From: Sphingobacterium populi | Lineage (GTDB): Bacteria; Bacteroidota; Bacteroidia; Sphingobacteriales; Sphingobacteriaceae | Reading direction: 5' to 3' | DNA: 64,000 nucleotides | Assembly: GCF_001586775.1 (NCBI RefSeq) | Contig: NZ_LQXS01000001.1 | Span: 1-64,000, forward strand | Part shown: in pieces, positions 55,812-64,000 of the stretch | How positions within the stretch are numbered: the first letter of the stretch is position 1 | Layout: each line of letters opens with the position of its first letter | Notes under the pieces: model-generated | The model's database searches: none | Seen by the model: only the letters and a program-made list of their open reading frames with translations | What the model was told of the DNA's origin: nothing | Position numbers and translations under genes: made by a program

Positions 55812-58388
55812 ATGAAATCATTACAGAAACAAGCTATATTCGAAAATGAGGTGCTTGTGCGCTTTGATCTATTTAAAAGTCTGTTTTTGACTTTGCCCTT
55901 TCAGCGTGTTAAGCATACAGGTACGATATTACCTTTCTTTGCTACGCATTGCCAGAAAGGAGTAGAAGATAAATTGCCGCCAGAAGATATTATTGATAGT
56001 TTTTTTGGTCAATATGAGCAGTATGTACAAGAAGACGATCGCATTGATTTTCTTTTTAGAATTGTACAATACATCGAACGTCAGGTCGTGCTCTTCGATG
56101 CGGTCGAGGATTCTTCGTTTAAAGCATTAGGTAAAACAGATGATACCGAAGGATTGGATGCCTTGTTCAAATCGGTGCAGAATAATCCAGAACTGAAAAA
56201 AGAAATTGCTAAAAAGCTAAAGGATTTTTCCGTACGATTGGTATTGACAGCACATCCGACACAGTTTTATCCGGGGCCGGTTTTGGGTATTATCAATGAT
56301 TTAATAGAATCGTTGAAAGCAGACGATATCCAAAATATTCATTTATTGTTACAACAATTAGGGAAAACACCATTTCTAAATAAGGAAAAGCCGACGCCTG
56401 TAGATGAGGCAGCTAGTCTTGCCTGGTATTTAGAGAATGTGTTTTACAAGGTGGCCTCCGAAATACATTTGCGTGTCGATGCTGAATTGGAAGAGGCAGA
56501 TAAGAATAGAAAGCAATTGGTCGAACTGGGGTTTTGGCCAGGAGGAGATCGCGATGGAAATCCAAATGTAACTTGGGAAAGTACACGCAAGGTAGCATCT
56601 CTTCTTCGTACTATTCTTTTCCGCTGTTATTATCGTGATTTTAGAATAGTAAGGCGCAGAATTACCTTTCAAGGTGTGCAGGAACCCTTACAGAAATTGC
56701 AGGAAATATTCTATGAAAATAGTTTCAATCCCAAAGAAGATGCGGTGGACCTTACCGACGAAATTTTGGCAAATCTGCATGCAGCGCGCGAGGTAATTGT
56801 CGAGCAGCACGGTGGCTTATTTGTAGATTTAGTGGATGACCTTATTCATAAGGTCAATACCTTTGGCTGTTATTTTAGCACATTGGATATGCGCCAAGAT
56901 AGCTCAATATTGCGTGAGACATTTAATCATTTGAGTGCCAAATATCCAAAAGAAACGGGTATTTCGGGTACAGCATATCAAGAGTCTGAAGAGGCTAAGC
57001 AAGCGGCTATCCAGTTTACAGAAGGGCAATTGGATCTGGAAGATTCTCCAGATCCTTTGATAGAAGATACCGTCAATGTCATTCGTTTAGTCAAAGATAT
57101 TCAGCGTTCTGGTAGTGAGCGTGCCGCTCAACGATTTATCATTAGTAACTGCCAGAAAGCGTCAGATATTTTGGGTCTGGTGCAGTTGTTTCTGTGGCAA
57201 GGTTGGACCAAAGAAGAACTGCACATGGATTTTGTGCCACTCTTCGAGACGGTGGATGATCTCAAGCATGCCGCTGAAGTAATGCAGACATTGTACACGC
57301 ACCCTTGGTATGCGAAACATTTGCGCTCACGAGGAAATAAACAAACTATCATGCTGGGATTCTCTGATAGCACCAAAGATGGAGGCTATCTGATGGCCAA
57401 TTGGTCGATTTATAAAGCAAAAATCGAATTGACCGCCATGGCACGTGAGTACGATGTAGATTTGGTATTTTTCGATGGTCGTGGTGGGCCTCCAGCACGT
57501 GGTGGAGGAAAAACACAGCGATTCTACGCAAGTATGGGGCGTGAAATTGAAAATAAGCACATACAATTAACAATTCAAGGACAAACCATCAGTAGTCAAT
57601 ATGGCTCATTGGATACGGCACGGTACAACATCGAGCAATTGATGCATGCCGGCATAATTTCGGAGTTGAAACAGCGCGAAGGTGATACACTGACTGAGCA
57701 ACAAAAACGTGTGATTGATCAGTTAGCTCACGAAAGCCACCAGAAATTCCTGAACTTGCGCCACGATCCATTATTCTTGAAGTACTTAGAAGTACTCAGT
57801 CCATTGAAAATGTTGTCTTCGATAAATATTAGTAGTCGTCCTGTGAAACGTAACTCCGATCGTGAACTCCGTTTGGAAGATTTGAGAGCGATCAGTTTTG
57901 TAACATCGTGGAGCCAACTAAAACAAAATATTCCAGGTTTTTACGGCGTGGGTACCGCATTGAAATGGGCGGAAGACAATAATCTATGGTCTACCGTACA
58001 AAACTTATACGCTACCTCGGGAATGTTTAGTACGATCATCGACAACTGCATGATGTCAATGACAAAATCTAATTTTGATATTACGTCATATGTGCAACAT
58101 GACAAGACTTTCGGTGAATTTTGGAAAGGCCTGTATGAAGAATACTGCCGAACTAAAGAATATGTACTTAAGCTCACCGGCGCCCAACATTTGATGGAAA
58201 ACTATCCAGTGGAGCGTTTGTCGATCTTAGAACGCGAAAAGATTATTTTGCCTTTACTCACTATTCAGCACTACGCAATCAGAGTGTTAAATGAGGGTAA
58301 GATCAGTGAGGAGAAAAGATCTGTATATGAGAAGTTAATTGCTCGTACGGTATATGGCGTGGTCAATGCTGGACGAAATTTAGCATAA
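55812..58388 (+). CDS. ppc: Phosphoenolpyruvate carboxylase
   Basis: Carboxylates PEP to oxaloacetate (anaplerosis). Active-site His148 (VLTAHPTQFYPG), PGGDRDGNPNVT, LGFSDSTKDGGYL and FFDGRGGPPARGGGKT. The E. coli active-site FHGRGG is FDGRGG here, a variant I believe is common in Bacteroidota. The C-terminal tetramer/allosteric region ends LIARTVYGVVNAGRNLA rather than the -RNTG terminus of proteobacterial enzymes. 858 aa, close to the family's 880-930. Confidence 0.93.
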   Translation: MKSLQKQAIFENEVLVRFDLFKSLFLTLPFQRVKHTGTILPFFATHCQKGVEDKLPPEDIIDSFFGQYEQYVQEDDRIDFLFRIVQYIERQVVLFDAVEDSSFKALGKTDDTEGLDALFKSVQNNPELKKEIAKKLKDFSVRLVLTAHPTQFYPGPVLGIINDLIESLKADDIQNIHLLLQQLGKTPFLNKEKPTPVDEAASLAWYLENVFYKVASEIHLRVDAELEEADKNRKQLVELGFWPGGDRDGNPNVTWESTRKVASLLRTILFRCYYRDFRIVRRRITFQGVQEPLQKLQEIFYENSFNPKEDAVDLTDEILANLHAAREVIVEQHGGLFVDLVDDLIHKVNTFGCYFSTLDMRQDSSILRETFNHLSAKYPKETGISGTAYQESEEAKQAAIQFTEGQLDLEDSPDPLIEDTVNVIRLVKDIQRSGSERAAQRFIISNCQKASDILGLVQLFLWQGWTKEELHMDFVPLFETVDDLKHAAEVMQTLYTHPWYAKHLRSRGNKQTIMLGFSDSTKDGGYLMANWSIYKAKIELTAMAREYDVDLVFFDGRGGPPARGGGKTQRFYASMGREIENKHIQLTIQGQTISSQYGSLDTARYNIEQLMHAGIISELKQREGDTLTEQQKRVIDQLAHESHQKFLNLRHDPLFLKYLEVLSPLKMLSSINISSRPVKRNSDRELRLEDLRAISFVTSWSQLKQNIPGFYGVGTALKWAEDNNLWSTVQNLYATSGMFSTIIDNCMMSMTKSNFDITSYVQHDKTFGEFWKGLYEEYCRTKEYVLKLTGAQHLMENYPVERLSILEREKIILPLLTIQHYAIRVLNEGKISEEKRSVYEKLIARTVYGVVNAGRNLA

Positions 58389-58409
58389 ATCTTTTTTCAA
58401 TCACACGCT

Positions 58410-58443
58410 TTGTGGCGTAATAAGGGATATTTTGTTATTTTTG
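58410..58443 (+). promoter_or_regulatory. Possible promoter of the lipoprotein-oxidoreductase pair
   Basis: TTG (58410-58412), 23-nt spacer and TATTTTTG (58436-58443), 19 nt before the ATG at 58463. The spacing is at the upper limit. Confidence 0.5.
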
Positions 58444-58462
58444 TTGTCAAAATCGAATCATA

Positions 58463-59050
58463 ATGAAGATAAATACTATTTTGGTCGCTGGAGCCTTCGC
58501 AGGTGTGCTATTTACCACATCTTGTCAGCCTTCCATGAAAGAGCGGCAGTTGAAGTATACCCACACTACACAGGTAGATGGCGATGCTTACCGGGCTCTT
58601 CAGACCGTCGGTAAAAAGATTCCTTACGAGACAGACTATGCCTCTTATGTGGAAAATAATAGCTCAGTAGGTGAAAATCGTACGCTTGCAGCAAAAGTAA
58701 GAACTACATTAGGAGGTATGATTGCGGATATCGATACCTTGGCTACACGCTACAAAGTAAACTTTCCTATTCGTGGAGCCAAGCAGTTTGAGGCAGAGCA
58801 GCAAAATCATTCGGCAGTACTAGCTAGTGATTCGACCGTAACGAGCCCTGCAGAAACACATAGTGACGTATCTGATGCGCATTATGCGCACCACGTGCAG
58901 CACGAAGTAGCTGCTATTAAAGAGCAATTTAGCCGGTTAAGTAGAAATACTAACAAGGAATTGAGAGATTACGCTGCTTCGAAATTGGAATCCCTAAATG
59001 CCTTATACAAAGAGGCTGGTGGAAAGGAAGAAGCTGGCGGGCACCACTAA
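58463..59050 (+). CDS. Lipoprotein, DUF4142-like
   Basis: 195 aa. Signal with lipobox FTTSC (Cys21). The rest is mainly helical with charged segments (NNSSVGENRTLAAKVRTTLGGMIADIDTLATRYKV and HHVQHEVAAIKEQFSRLSRNTNKELRDYAASKLESLNALYKEAG) resembling the DUF4142 ferritin-like helical bundle, but the match is by feel. His-rich end (GGHH). Function unknown. It ends 12 nt before the oxidoreductase. Confidence 0.6.
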   Translation: MKINTILVAGAFAGVLFTTSCQPSMKERQLKYTHTTQVDGDAYRALQTVGKKIPYETDYASYVENNSSVGENRTLAAKVRTTLGGMIADIDTLATRYKVNFPIRGAKQFEAEQQNHSAVLASDSTVTSPAETHSDVSDAHYAHHVQHEVAAIKEQFSRLSRNTNKELRDYAASKLESLNALYKEAGGKEEAGGHH

Positions 59051-59062
59051 TTTTCAGTTTAT

Positions 59063-60093
59063 TTGAATAAGCAAGGCAAAATAACAACAGGTCTTTTGGC
59101 GTATGGAATGTCTGGTAAGGTATTCCATGCGCCTTTTTTATGCGGTAATGATTTGTTCGATCTACGGGCAGTAGTGGAAAGAACAAAGAAAAATGCGTAC
59201 GCTGACTACCCAGGTATTGTTAGTTATGATTCTATAGACGATCTTTTGCGAGATCCGCAGATCGAGCTTGTGATCGTTAATACACCTAATGATACCCATT
59301 TCGAATTCGCTAAACGAGCCATTGAATATGGTAAGCATGTCTTGATCGAAAAGCCTTTCGCGCCTACACTGGAAGAAGCCAACGAGCTCTTTGCTTTGGG
59401 GGAGAAGTACCGCAAGCATGTATTCGCTTACCATAATAGGCGCTTTGATTCGGACTTTCTATCACTAAAGTACGTGCTGGAAAAGAAGTTTGTTGGCCAG
59501 CCGATAGAATTGCATCTGCGTTTTGATCGTTACAAAACGCGATTGGTCCTAAGGTATTTAAAGAAACTAAAAGGCCGGCAGCCGGAGTTATGTACGATTT
59601 GGGATCGCACTTGCTGGATCAAGCGTTGTCTTTATTTGGTAAACCGAAGTCGATGACCAAAATCGCAGGAGCCTATCGTGTTGGTTCCGAAGTAGACGAT
59701 TATGGTACTATTATTCTCAGCTACGTTAGCGGCTTAAATGTGTTTATCACGACCAGTTTGCTCGTTGCCGATCCGCAAGCAGCCTTTGTTTTGCATGGTA
59801 CGAACGGTTCCTTTGTGAAGCATCGGACTGATGTGCAAGAAGCACAGTTGCTATCGGGTATTAAACCCTACGATGCATCATATGGAGTGGAAGCAACAGA
59901 TGTCGATGGCGTTTTGACGATCAATAATGGCGATGGCGGATTAGATCGACTGATCGTTCCATCCGCAAAAGGCCAATACGAAGAAGTTTTCCGACATGTT
60001 TACGAGAGCATTAGGCATGGAGCTCCGTATTACGTGACACCGGATCAAATACGTTGGCAGCTTGAGATCTTAGCACCTGCAAAAAGAAAATAA
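59063..60093 (+). pseudogene. Gfo/Idh/MocA-family oxidoreductase, interrupted by a frameshift
   Basis: NAD(P)-dependent sugar-type oxidoreductase. The first frame, starting at TTG 59063 (LLAYGMSGKVFHAPFL, then EKPFAPTLEEAN), is normal through RFDRYKT and then loses homology and stops at 59656. The continuation NAIGPKVFKETKRPAAGVMYDLGSHLLDQAL is in the -1 frame from about 59536 to 60093. One extra base near 59534-59541 (for example A5 for A4 in TACAAAACG) restores a 343-aa protein. The C-terminal part could be translated from the internal ATG at 59590. Mutation or sequence error; no promoter-like slippage element is visible. Substrate unknown. Confidence 0.8.
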
Positions 60094-60200
60094 GGTTAAT
60101 TAATTATTTGTTAACAATTAAATAATCTTGATTCTGTAACATTGCGCTAAGCAACTTGCAGACTTCTGCCCGAGGTTGTATACTATATTCTATTCACTTT

Positions 60201-61082
60201 ATGAGATACGCTGCCATCGATATTGGATCAAATGCCGTTCGGTTGTTAATTGCCGATATCATTGTTAAAGATCAGGAGATCTCCTTCAACAAAAACACCT
60301 TATTGCGTGTGCCACTTCGGCTGGGAGACGATGCATTTATTCAGCATTACATTTCTGCGCCCAAGTTCGAAAACATGGTAAAGACGATGCGGTCTTTTAG
60401 GGATTTGATGGATGTGTATAAGGTGACGGATTATATGGCCTGCGCTACCTCTGCGATGCGCGACGCTGCCAATGGCGCTGACGTCGTGAAGGCTTGTAAA
60501 GAAGTAGGCGTAGACATTGAAATTATTGATGGAAGTACCGAAGCACTCATAATCTATAATAGTTACTTAGGTGCAAAATTAGATAAGAATCGGGTGTATC
60601 TTTTTGTTGATGTTGGTGGCGGTAGTACCGAGATTTCTTTGTTTGCAAACGGACGTCTGATTGACTCAAAATCATTTAATCTTGGTACAATACGAATTCT
60701 AGATAACCAAGATAGATCCGAAACGTGGGAAGAAATGAAGTTGTGGCTAAAAGAACTGACCAAGTCACATAAAGTAATCTATGGTATTGGTACAGGCGGA
60801 AACATCAATAAACTAGCACGCCTCTCGAGTGAAAAGGCCGACCAGCCTATTTCTTATGCCAAATTAAAAGCAATCTATTTGTACCTAAGCTCGTATTCGC
60901 TCAAGGATCGTATCAATGTATTGGGCCTCAAAAACGATCGAGCTGACGTGATTATACCAGCTGCAGAAATCTTTCTAACGGTGATGAAGTTTGGGCGTTT
61001 AAAAAATATTGTTGCTCCTCGAGTGGGGTTAGCGGATGGTATTATCCAAACATTAATCGACAGAAACAAGGAAAAATTGTAA
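60201..61082 (+). CDS. Ppx/GppA-family phosphatase
   Basis: 293 aa from the ATG at 60201 (MRYAAIDIGSNAVRLLIADI). ASKHA fold: phosphate-1 motif AIDIGSNAVRLL, VFVDVGGGSTEIS, GIGTGGNINKLARL. This length lacks the C-terminal HD-like domain of E. coli Ppx/GppA. It could be an exopolyphosphatase or a (p)ppGpp-related phosphatase; sequence does not decide. A longer frame from 60156 begins with TTG and is less likely. tRNA-Leu follows 52 nt downstream with its own promoter. Confidence 0.88.
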   Translation: MRYAAIDIGSNAVRLLIADIIVKDQEISFNKNTLLRVPLRLGDDAFIQHYISAPKFENMVKTMRSFRDLMDVYKVTDYMACATSAMRDAANGADVVKACKEVGVDIEIIDGSTEALIIYNSYLGAKLDKNRVYLFVDVGGGSTEISLFANGRLIDSKSFNLGTIRILDNQDRSETWEEMKLWLKELTKSHKVIYGIGTGGNINKLARLSSEKADQPISYAKLKAIYLYLSSYSLKDRINVLGLKNDRADVIIPAAEIFLTVMKFGRLKNIVAPRVGLADGIIQTLIDRNKEKL

Positions 61083-61092
61083 ACGATATCTG

Positions 61093-61122
61093 TTGCAAGT
61101 ATCATAAAAACCGCTATTTTTG
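61093..61122 (+). promoter_or_regulatory. Bacteroidota-type promoter of tRNA-Leu
   Basis: TTG (61093-61095), 19-nt spacer, TATTTTTG (61115-61122), 11 nt upstream of the tRNA 5' end. Confidence 0.7.
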
Positions 61123-61133
61123 TAGCACTTCAA

Positions 61134-61218
61134 ACCCAGGTGGCGAAATTGGTAGACGCACCATCTTGAGGGGGTGGCGCTCGAACAGGGCGTGGCAGTT
61201 CGAATCTGCTCCTGGGTA
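61134..61218 (+). tRNA. tRNA-Leu (anticodon GAG)
   Basis: 85 nt with a long variable arm (CGCTCGAACAGGGCG), typical of class II tRNA. Acceptor stem ACCCAGG (61134-61140) with CCTGGGT (61211-61217), discriminator A; anticodon stem CCATC/GGTGG with loop TTGAGGG, anticodon GAG; T-arm CAGTTCGAATCTG. CCA not encoded. Confidence 0.92.
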
Positions 61219-61228
61219 CGGCATTATC

Positions 61229-61282
61229 GGTATATAACAAAAACAGACTTTGATTAATCAAAGTCTGTTTTTGTTATATACC
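61229..61282. terminator. 54-bp perfect palindrome acting as bidirectional terminator
   Basis: Every base from 61229 to 61282 pairs with its mirror position around the centre TTAA (61254-61257), GC-containing core CAGACTTTGA flanked by A/T tracts. It lies between tRNA-Leu and the convergent aguA gene. Long uninterrupted symmetry is more than a normal terminator needs. Confidence 0.75.
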
Positions 61283-61306
61283 CTTTTCTTGAGGTTGATA
61301 TTTAGG

Positions 61307-62395
61307 TTATCGAGGCTGCACGCTTGGTTCCTGCTGGCTCAAGCAGTGAAAACTGCCTAATCCCCAGATAAGATCTACCGAATCAATGCCAATAACTTCT
61401 CGATCTGGGAAGTAACGTCGGATAATTGCTAAGGCTTTCTCATCATTCTCATCCTGAAAAGTAGGAACAACGACTACTTTATTGCCGATATAAAAATTAG
61501 CATAAGAAGCTGGAAGGCGTTGATCGTCGTAAACCACTGGCTTTGGCATCGGCAACTCCACAATATTTAGCGGTCTGCCATCCGGCAAACGCATTGCACG
61601 TAGCATTTGCAAGTTTTCTTGCAAAATTGAGTAATTCTCGTCGCTTGGATTATACTCGACCACAGTAAGTACCGTATCCTCATTGACAAACCGAGTAATA
61701 TCATCAATATGGCCGTCGGTATCATCGCCAACAATCCCATCACCAAGCCAAAGCACTTGCTTTTGGCCATAAAATTCCACCAAATAACGTTCGATTTGCT
61801 CTTTGGTAAGGTGCGGGTTGCGATTTTCATTGAGCAAACAGGCCGTTGTAGTCAAAACGGTACCCGCCCCATTGAATTCGACAGACCCACCCTCCATTAC
61901 AATAGAAGGTGTAAATAAGCGATGGCCAAAATGATTGGCAATACGTGTAGGAATTACATCGTCTAGATCATAGGGCGGATATTTGCCACCCCATGCATTA
62001 TATCCCCAGTCCACGACAGCTTTTTCGCCCGTTTCGCGGTTGATAACAAATGCCGGGCCATGATCACGGCACCACGCATCGTTGGTAGCGTGGAAATAGA
62101 ATTCGATTTCTTCCGTTGCTACGCCTGCATTTTCTAAGTGCTGTACAGCAAAGTCGCGCATTGCTTCATTTTCTACATTGATACGTACTTTTTGATGCGT
62201 AGATACCGCCTTTATAAATACGCAATAAGGGGCATAGATTTTGTCGATTTTGCCTGGCCATGAAGCTTCCTTATGCGGCCAACTTAACCACAGCGCATCT
62301 TGGGCTTCCCACTCCGCGGGAAATGTAAAACCTAAATCTTTGGGAGTGGTCAAAAAATCTTGTTTCCAGTCCATGTCCGAACTTTGTTCTACCAT
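61307..62395 (-). CDS. aguA: Agmatine deiminase
   Basis: Converts agmatine to N-carbamoylputrescine. Guanidino-group hydrolase fold: WLSWPHKEASWPG at the N-terminus, WCRDHGPAFV, GGSVEFNGAGTVLTT, GDDTDGHIDDITRFV with catalytic His, and the nucleophile Cys351 in GLGSFHCLSQQEP. 362 aa. Partner aguB lies 58 nt upstream in the same operon, together making putrescine from agmatine. No arginine decarboxylase is in this window. Confidence 0.95.
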   Translation of the reverse strand: MVEQSSDMDWKQDFLTTPKDLGFTFPAEWEAQDALWLSWPHKEASWPGKIDKIYAPYCVFIKAVSTHQKVRINVENEAMRDFAVQHLENAGVATEEIEFYFHATNDAWCRDHGPAFVINRETGEKAVVDWGYNAWGGKYPPYDLDDVIPTRIANHFGHRLFTPSIVMEGGSVEFNGAGTVLTTTACLLNENRNPHLTKEQIERYLVEFYGQKQVLWLGDGIVGDDTDGHIDDITRFVNEDTVLTVVEYNPSDENYSILQENLQMLRAMRLPDGRPLNIVELPMPKPVVYDDQRLPASYANFYIGNKVVVVPTFQDENDEKALAIIRRYFPDREVIGIDSVDLIWGLGSFHCLSQQEPSVQPR

Positions 62396-62453
62396 TGTAT
62401 AATAATTGCTAGGAAGTATAGAACACTTCCTGGTAAAAATTTGATTAAAACTT

Positions 62454-63329
62454 TTAGTCTTCGTCTATAAATCGTTTAGTGATCTGTCCATACGAATCAA
62501 TACGACGATCCCGTAAGAAAGGCCAATGTTTGCGGAAAAAATCGGTTTCTTGCAGGTTTACTTCGACTACTTCTACTTCTTCCTGATCGTGCGATGCGAG
62601 GTAGAGTAGGCGACCTTGTGCATTGGTGACAAAGCTACCACCCCAAAATTTCATTGCGCCATCTTGTTCATAACCCACACGATTCACCGAAATAACTGGT
62701 AAGCCATTAGCTACGGCATGAGATCGTTGGATCGTTTGCCATGCGTTATACTGGTCTTTGTTCGTTTCCTCGTCTTGATCCGTTGCCCAACCGATGGCAG
62801 TAGGATAGAATAACATTTCTGCACCCATCAACGCGGTAATACGTGATGCTTCGGGATACCACTGATCCCAACAGATTAAAATCCCAATCTTACCAAATTT
62901 GGTCGGGAAAACTTTGTATCCCAAGTCGCCAGGGGTGAAATAGAATTTTTCATAAAATGCAGGATCATCTGGGATGTGCATTTTTCGGTATTTGCCTAAG
63001 TATGCACCGTCTGCATCTAATACCGCGGTGGTGTTGTGATACAATCCTTGCGTCCGCTTCTCAAATAAAGAAGCGATAATAACTACTCCCAATTCTGCCG
63101 CTACGACAGATAAGGCGTCAGTTGATGGGCCTGGAATAGCTTCCGCCAAATCAAAGTTGTCGTAATCTTCAACGTCACAGAAATATAAGGACGTGAATAG
63201 TTCTTGAAGACATACGATCTGCGCGCCTTTGGCTGCTGCTTCGCGTACTTTAGTAATGGCTTTATCTAAGTTTTCTTGTTTGTCGCGCACGCAAGACATC
63301 TGCACGACACCAACTTTTACTTTATTCAT
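62454..63329 (-). CDS. aguB: N-carbamoylputrescine amidase
   Basis: Carbon-nitrogen hydrolase releasing putrescine, CO2 and NH3 from N-carbamoylputrescine. Nitrilase triad: Glu43 (LQELFTSLYF), Lys in YRKMHIPDDP, Cys in ILICWDQWYPEASR. Length 291 aa is normal. First gene of the aguB-aguA operon, with a TATCTTTG box at 63355-63362. Confidence 0.95.
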   Translation of the reverse strand: MNKVKVGVVQMSCVRDKQENLDKAITKVREAAAKGAQIVCLQELFTSLYFCDVEDYDNFDLAEAIPGPSTDALSVVAAELGVVIIASLFEKRTQGLYHNTTAVLDADGAYLGKYRKMHIPDDPAFYEKFYFTPGDLGYKVFPTKFGKIGILICWDQWYPEASRITALMGAEMLFYPTAIGWATDQDEETNKDQYNAWQTIQRSHAVANGLPVISVNRVGYEQDGAMKFWGGSFVTNAQGRLLYLASHDQEEVEVVEVNLQETDFFRKHWPFLRDRRIDSYGQITKRFIDED

Positions 63330-63354
63330 AGTTTCTTCTCTGCTTTTCCTGATG

Positions 63355-63362
63355 CAAAGATA
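63355..63362 (-). promoter_or_regulatory. -7 element of the aguBA operon
   Basis: TATCTTTG on the minus strand, 25 nt before the ATG at 63329. No clear -33 TTG. Confidence 0.45.
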
Positions 63363-63534
63363 TCTATTTTATACGCTGCGAATGTGCGAAGTTGGTAAAA
63401 TTATCGACAGTTCCTGAGATGATGTGTTTACGAAATAGCGCTTGTATTCTACACATTGCCGTGTTATTGTGTATCTTGTCGCATTCGTTGGATTGATATT
63501 CTAATGATGCGTATTAGCTACCAAATCATTGTAC

Positions 63535-64000
63535 GTGGCACCACACCAAAGAAAAGAACATATTATTGATGTGCAGACAGCAAGTCGTGTGGGAGGTTCA
63601 ATTATATTTCCTGTATTGTTAGCTTATTTTTTGCCTTACTTTTTGATTTGGAAAGAATCGCTATCTACTCATTTTTTCGTACATGGCTATTTGGATATTT
63701 TGCCTCCTGTGCTTTATCCCATGGTTGCGATATTAACGATTGTACTCGGTATTATCCTGCATGAATTGTTACACGGTGTGCCTTGGGCAATATTTGCTAG
63801 TAAAGGTTGGGCCTCCATTCGTTTTGGTTTACTTCGACCGCATTATATACCTTACTGTCATTGTGGCGAACCGTTAAGTGTGAAACACTACATCATTGGC
63901 GCGTTAACTCCATTAGTCGTGCTCGGTATTGCGCCAACAATCTATGCCTGGATATCGGGCAACTGGTTTTTTCTGCTGTTTGGAGTCTTTTTTACGGTTT
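63535..64000 (+). CDS. DUF3267 domain membrane protein, cut by the window end
   Basis: At least 155 codons, running off the right edge. The start is probably GTG at 63535 (MAPHQRKEHIIDVQ); a TTG 6 nt earlier is possible, and no ATG fits before codon 60. Membrane helices: GGSIIFPVLLAYFLPYFLIW, VLYPMVAILTIVLGIIL, then the HELLHGVPWA stretch with an HExxH zinc-site motif, then YIIGALTPLVVLGIAPTIYAW. Such DUF3267 proteins are putative membrane metalloproteases of unknown role. Confidence 0.7.
   Translation, partial: MAPHQRKEHIIDVQTASRVGGSIIFPVLLAYFLPYFLIWKESLSTHFFVHGYLDILPPVLYPMVAILTIVLGIILHELLHGVPWAIFASKGWASIRFGLLRPHYIPYCHCGEPLSVKHYIIGALTPLVVLGIAPTIYAWISGNWFFLLFGVFFTV

Noticed and set aside
59590..60093. 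Separate gene beginning MYDLGSHLL
   Set aside because: MYDLGSHLLDQA is an internal conserved motif of Gfo/Idh/MocA proteins; it is the second half of the broken gene.
1..64000. CRISPR array, prophage, integron or complete insertion sequence
   Set aside because: No regularly spaced repeats, transposase, integrase or phage structural genes were seen anywhere in the window.

Overview
The window is chromosomal DNA from a Bacteroidota bacterium, most likely family Sphingobacteriaceae (Sphingobacterium/Pedobacter type). Evidence: gene starts are preceded by the Bacteroidota promoter motif TTG-N(18-23)-TAnnTTTG rather than strong Shine-Dalgarno sites; there is a TonB-dependent receptor of the Oar type, a barrel-less MG2/plug protein, a DUF4290 protein, an extended AtpB with its own signal peptide, an Asp-type MurA and a YpdA-type reductase. 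Almost everything is housekeeping. I see no prophage, integron, CRISPR array or complete insertion sequence. No 16S rRNA is present, so genus is inferred.

Layout. 0.1-10 kb: secreted GH29 fucosidase, YhcC-like radical SAM protein, MazG-like hydrolase, an Rlu/Rsu pseudouridine synthase interrupted by a frameshift, a lytic transglycosylase, a large MG2/plug protein and two small membrane genes. 10-19 kb: cupin, Pif1-like helicase with a C-terminal HTH, and the ATP synthase operon atpZ-(136 aa membrane protein)-atpB-E-F-H-A-G, without atpD and atpC. 19-29 kb: M61 peptidase with folA and thyA, mtaB, an Oar-like receptor, an EamA transporter and an NlpC/P60 lipoprotein. 29-43 kb: dnaX, yqeY, a short-chain dehydrogenase, ubiE/menG, dnaB, a GNAT/phosphatase pair, pcrA, a DUF4290 gene, murA, yceI and pgk. 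43-55 kb: a metallopeptidase/beta-propeller/beta-barrel protein, mgtE, two identical tRNA-Asn genes, a PfkB kinase, a cytochrome b5-like gene beside an ECF sigma factor, murB, TetR, ypdA and a FUSC transporter. 55-64 kb: ppc, a lipoprotein, a frameshifted Gfo/Idh/MocA oxidoreductase, a Ppx/GppA phosphatase, tRNA-Leu, aguA, aguB and a truncated DUF3267 membrane protein.

Genes that work together: the F1Fo operon; thyA-folA (dTMP synthesis and folate recycling); ubiE with an SDR and yqeY in a 1-3 nt spaced operon; aguB-aguA (agmatine to putrescine); DNA replication and repair (dnaX, dnaB, pcrA); and peptidoglycan enzymes (murA, murB, lytic transglycosylase, NlpC/P60).

The most notable signal is in dnaX. 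The reading frame runs into a stop directly after a run of nine A, and the -1 frame continues without a stop through the C-terminal domain. An 8-bp perfect hairpin with a GGAA loop abuts the A run on its 5' side. This looks like a programmed slippage element giving short (382 aa) and long (622 aa) clamp-loader subunits. Two other genes (pseudouridine synthase, Gfo/Idh/MocA) also need one extra base, so sequencing error must be excluded.
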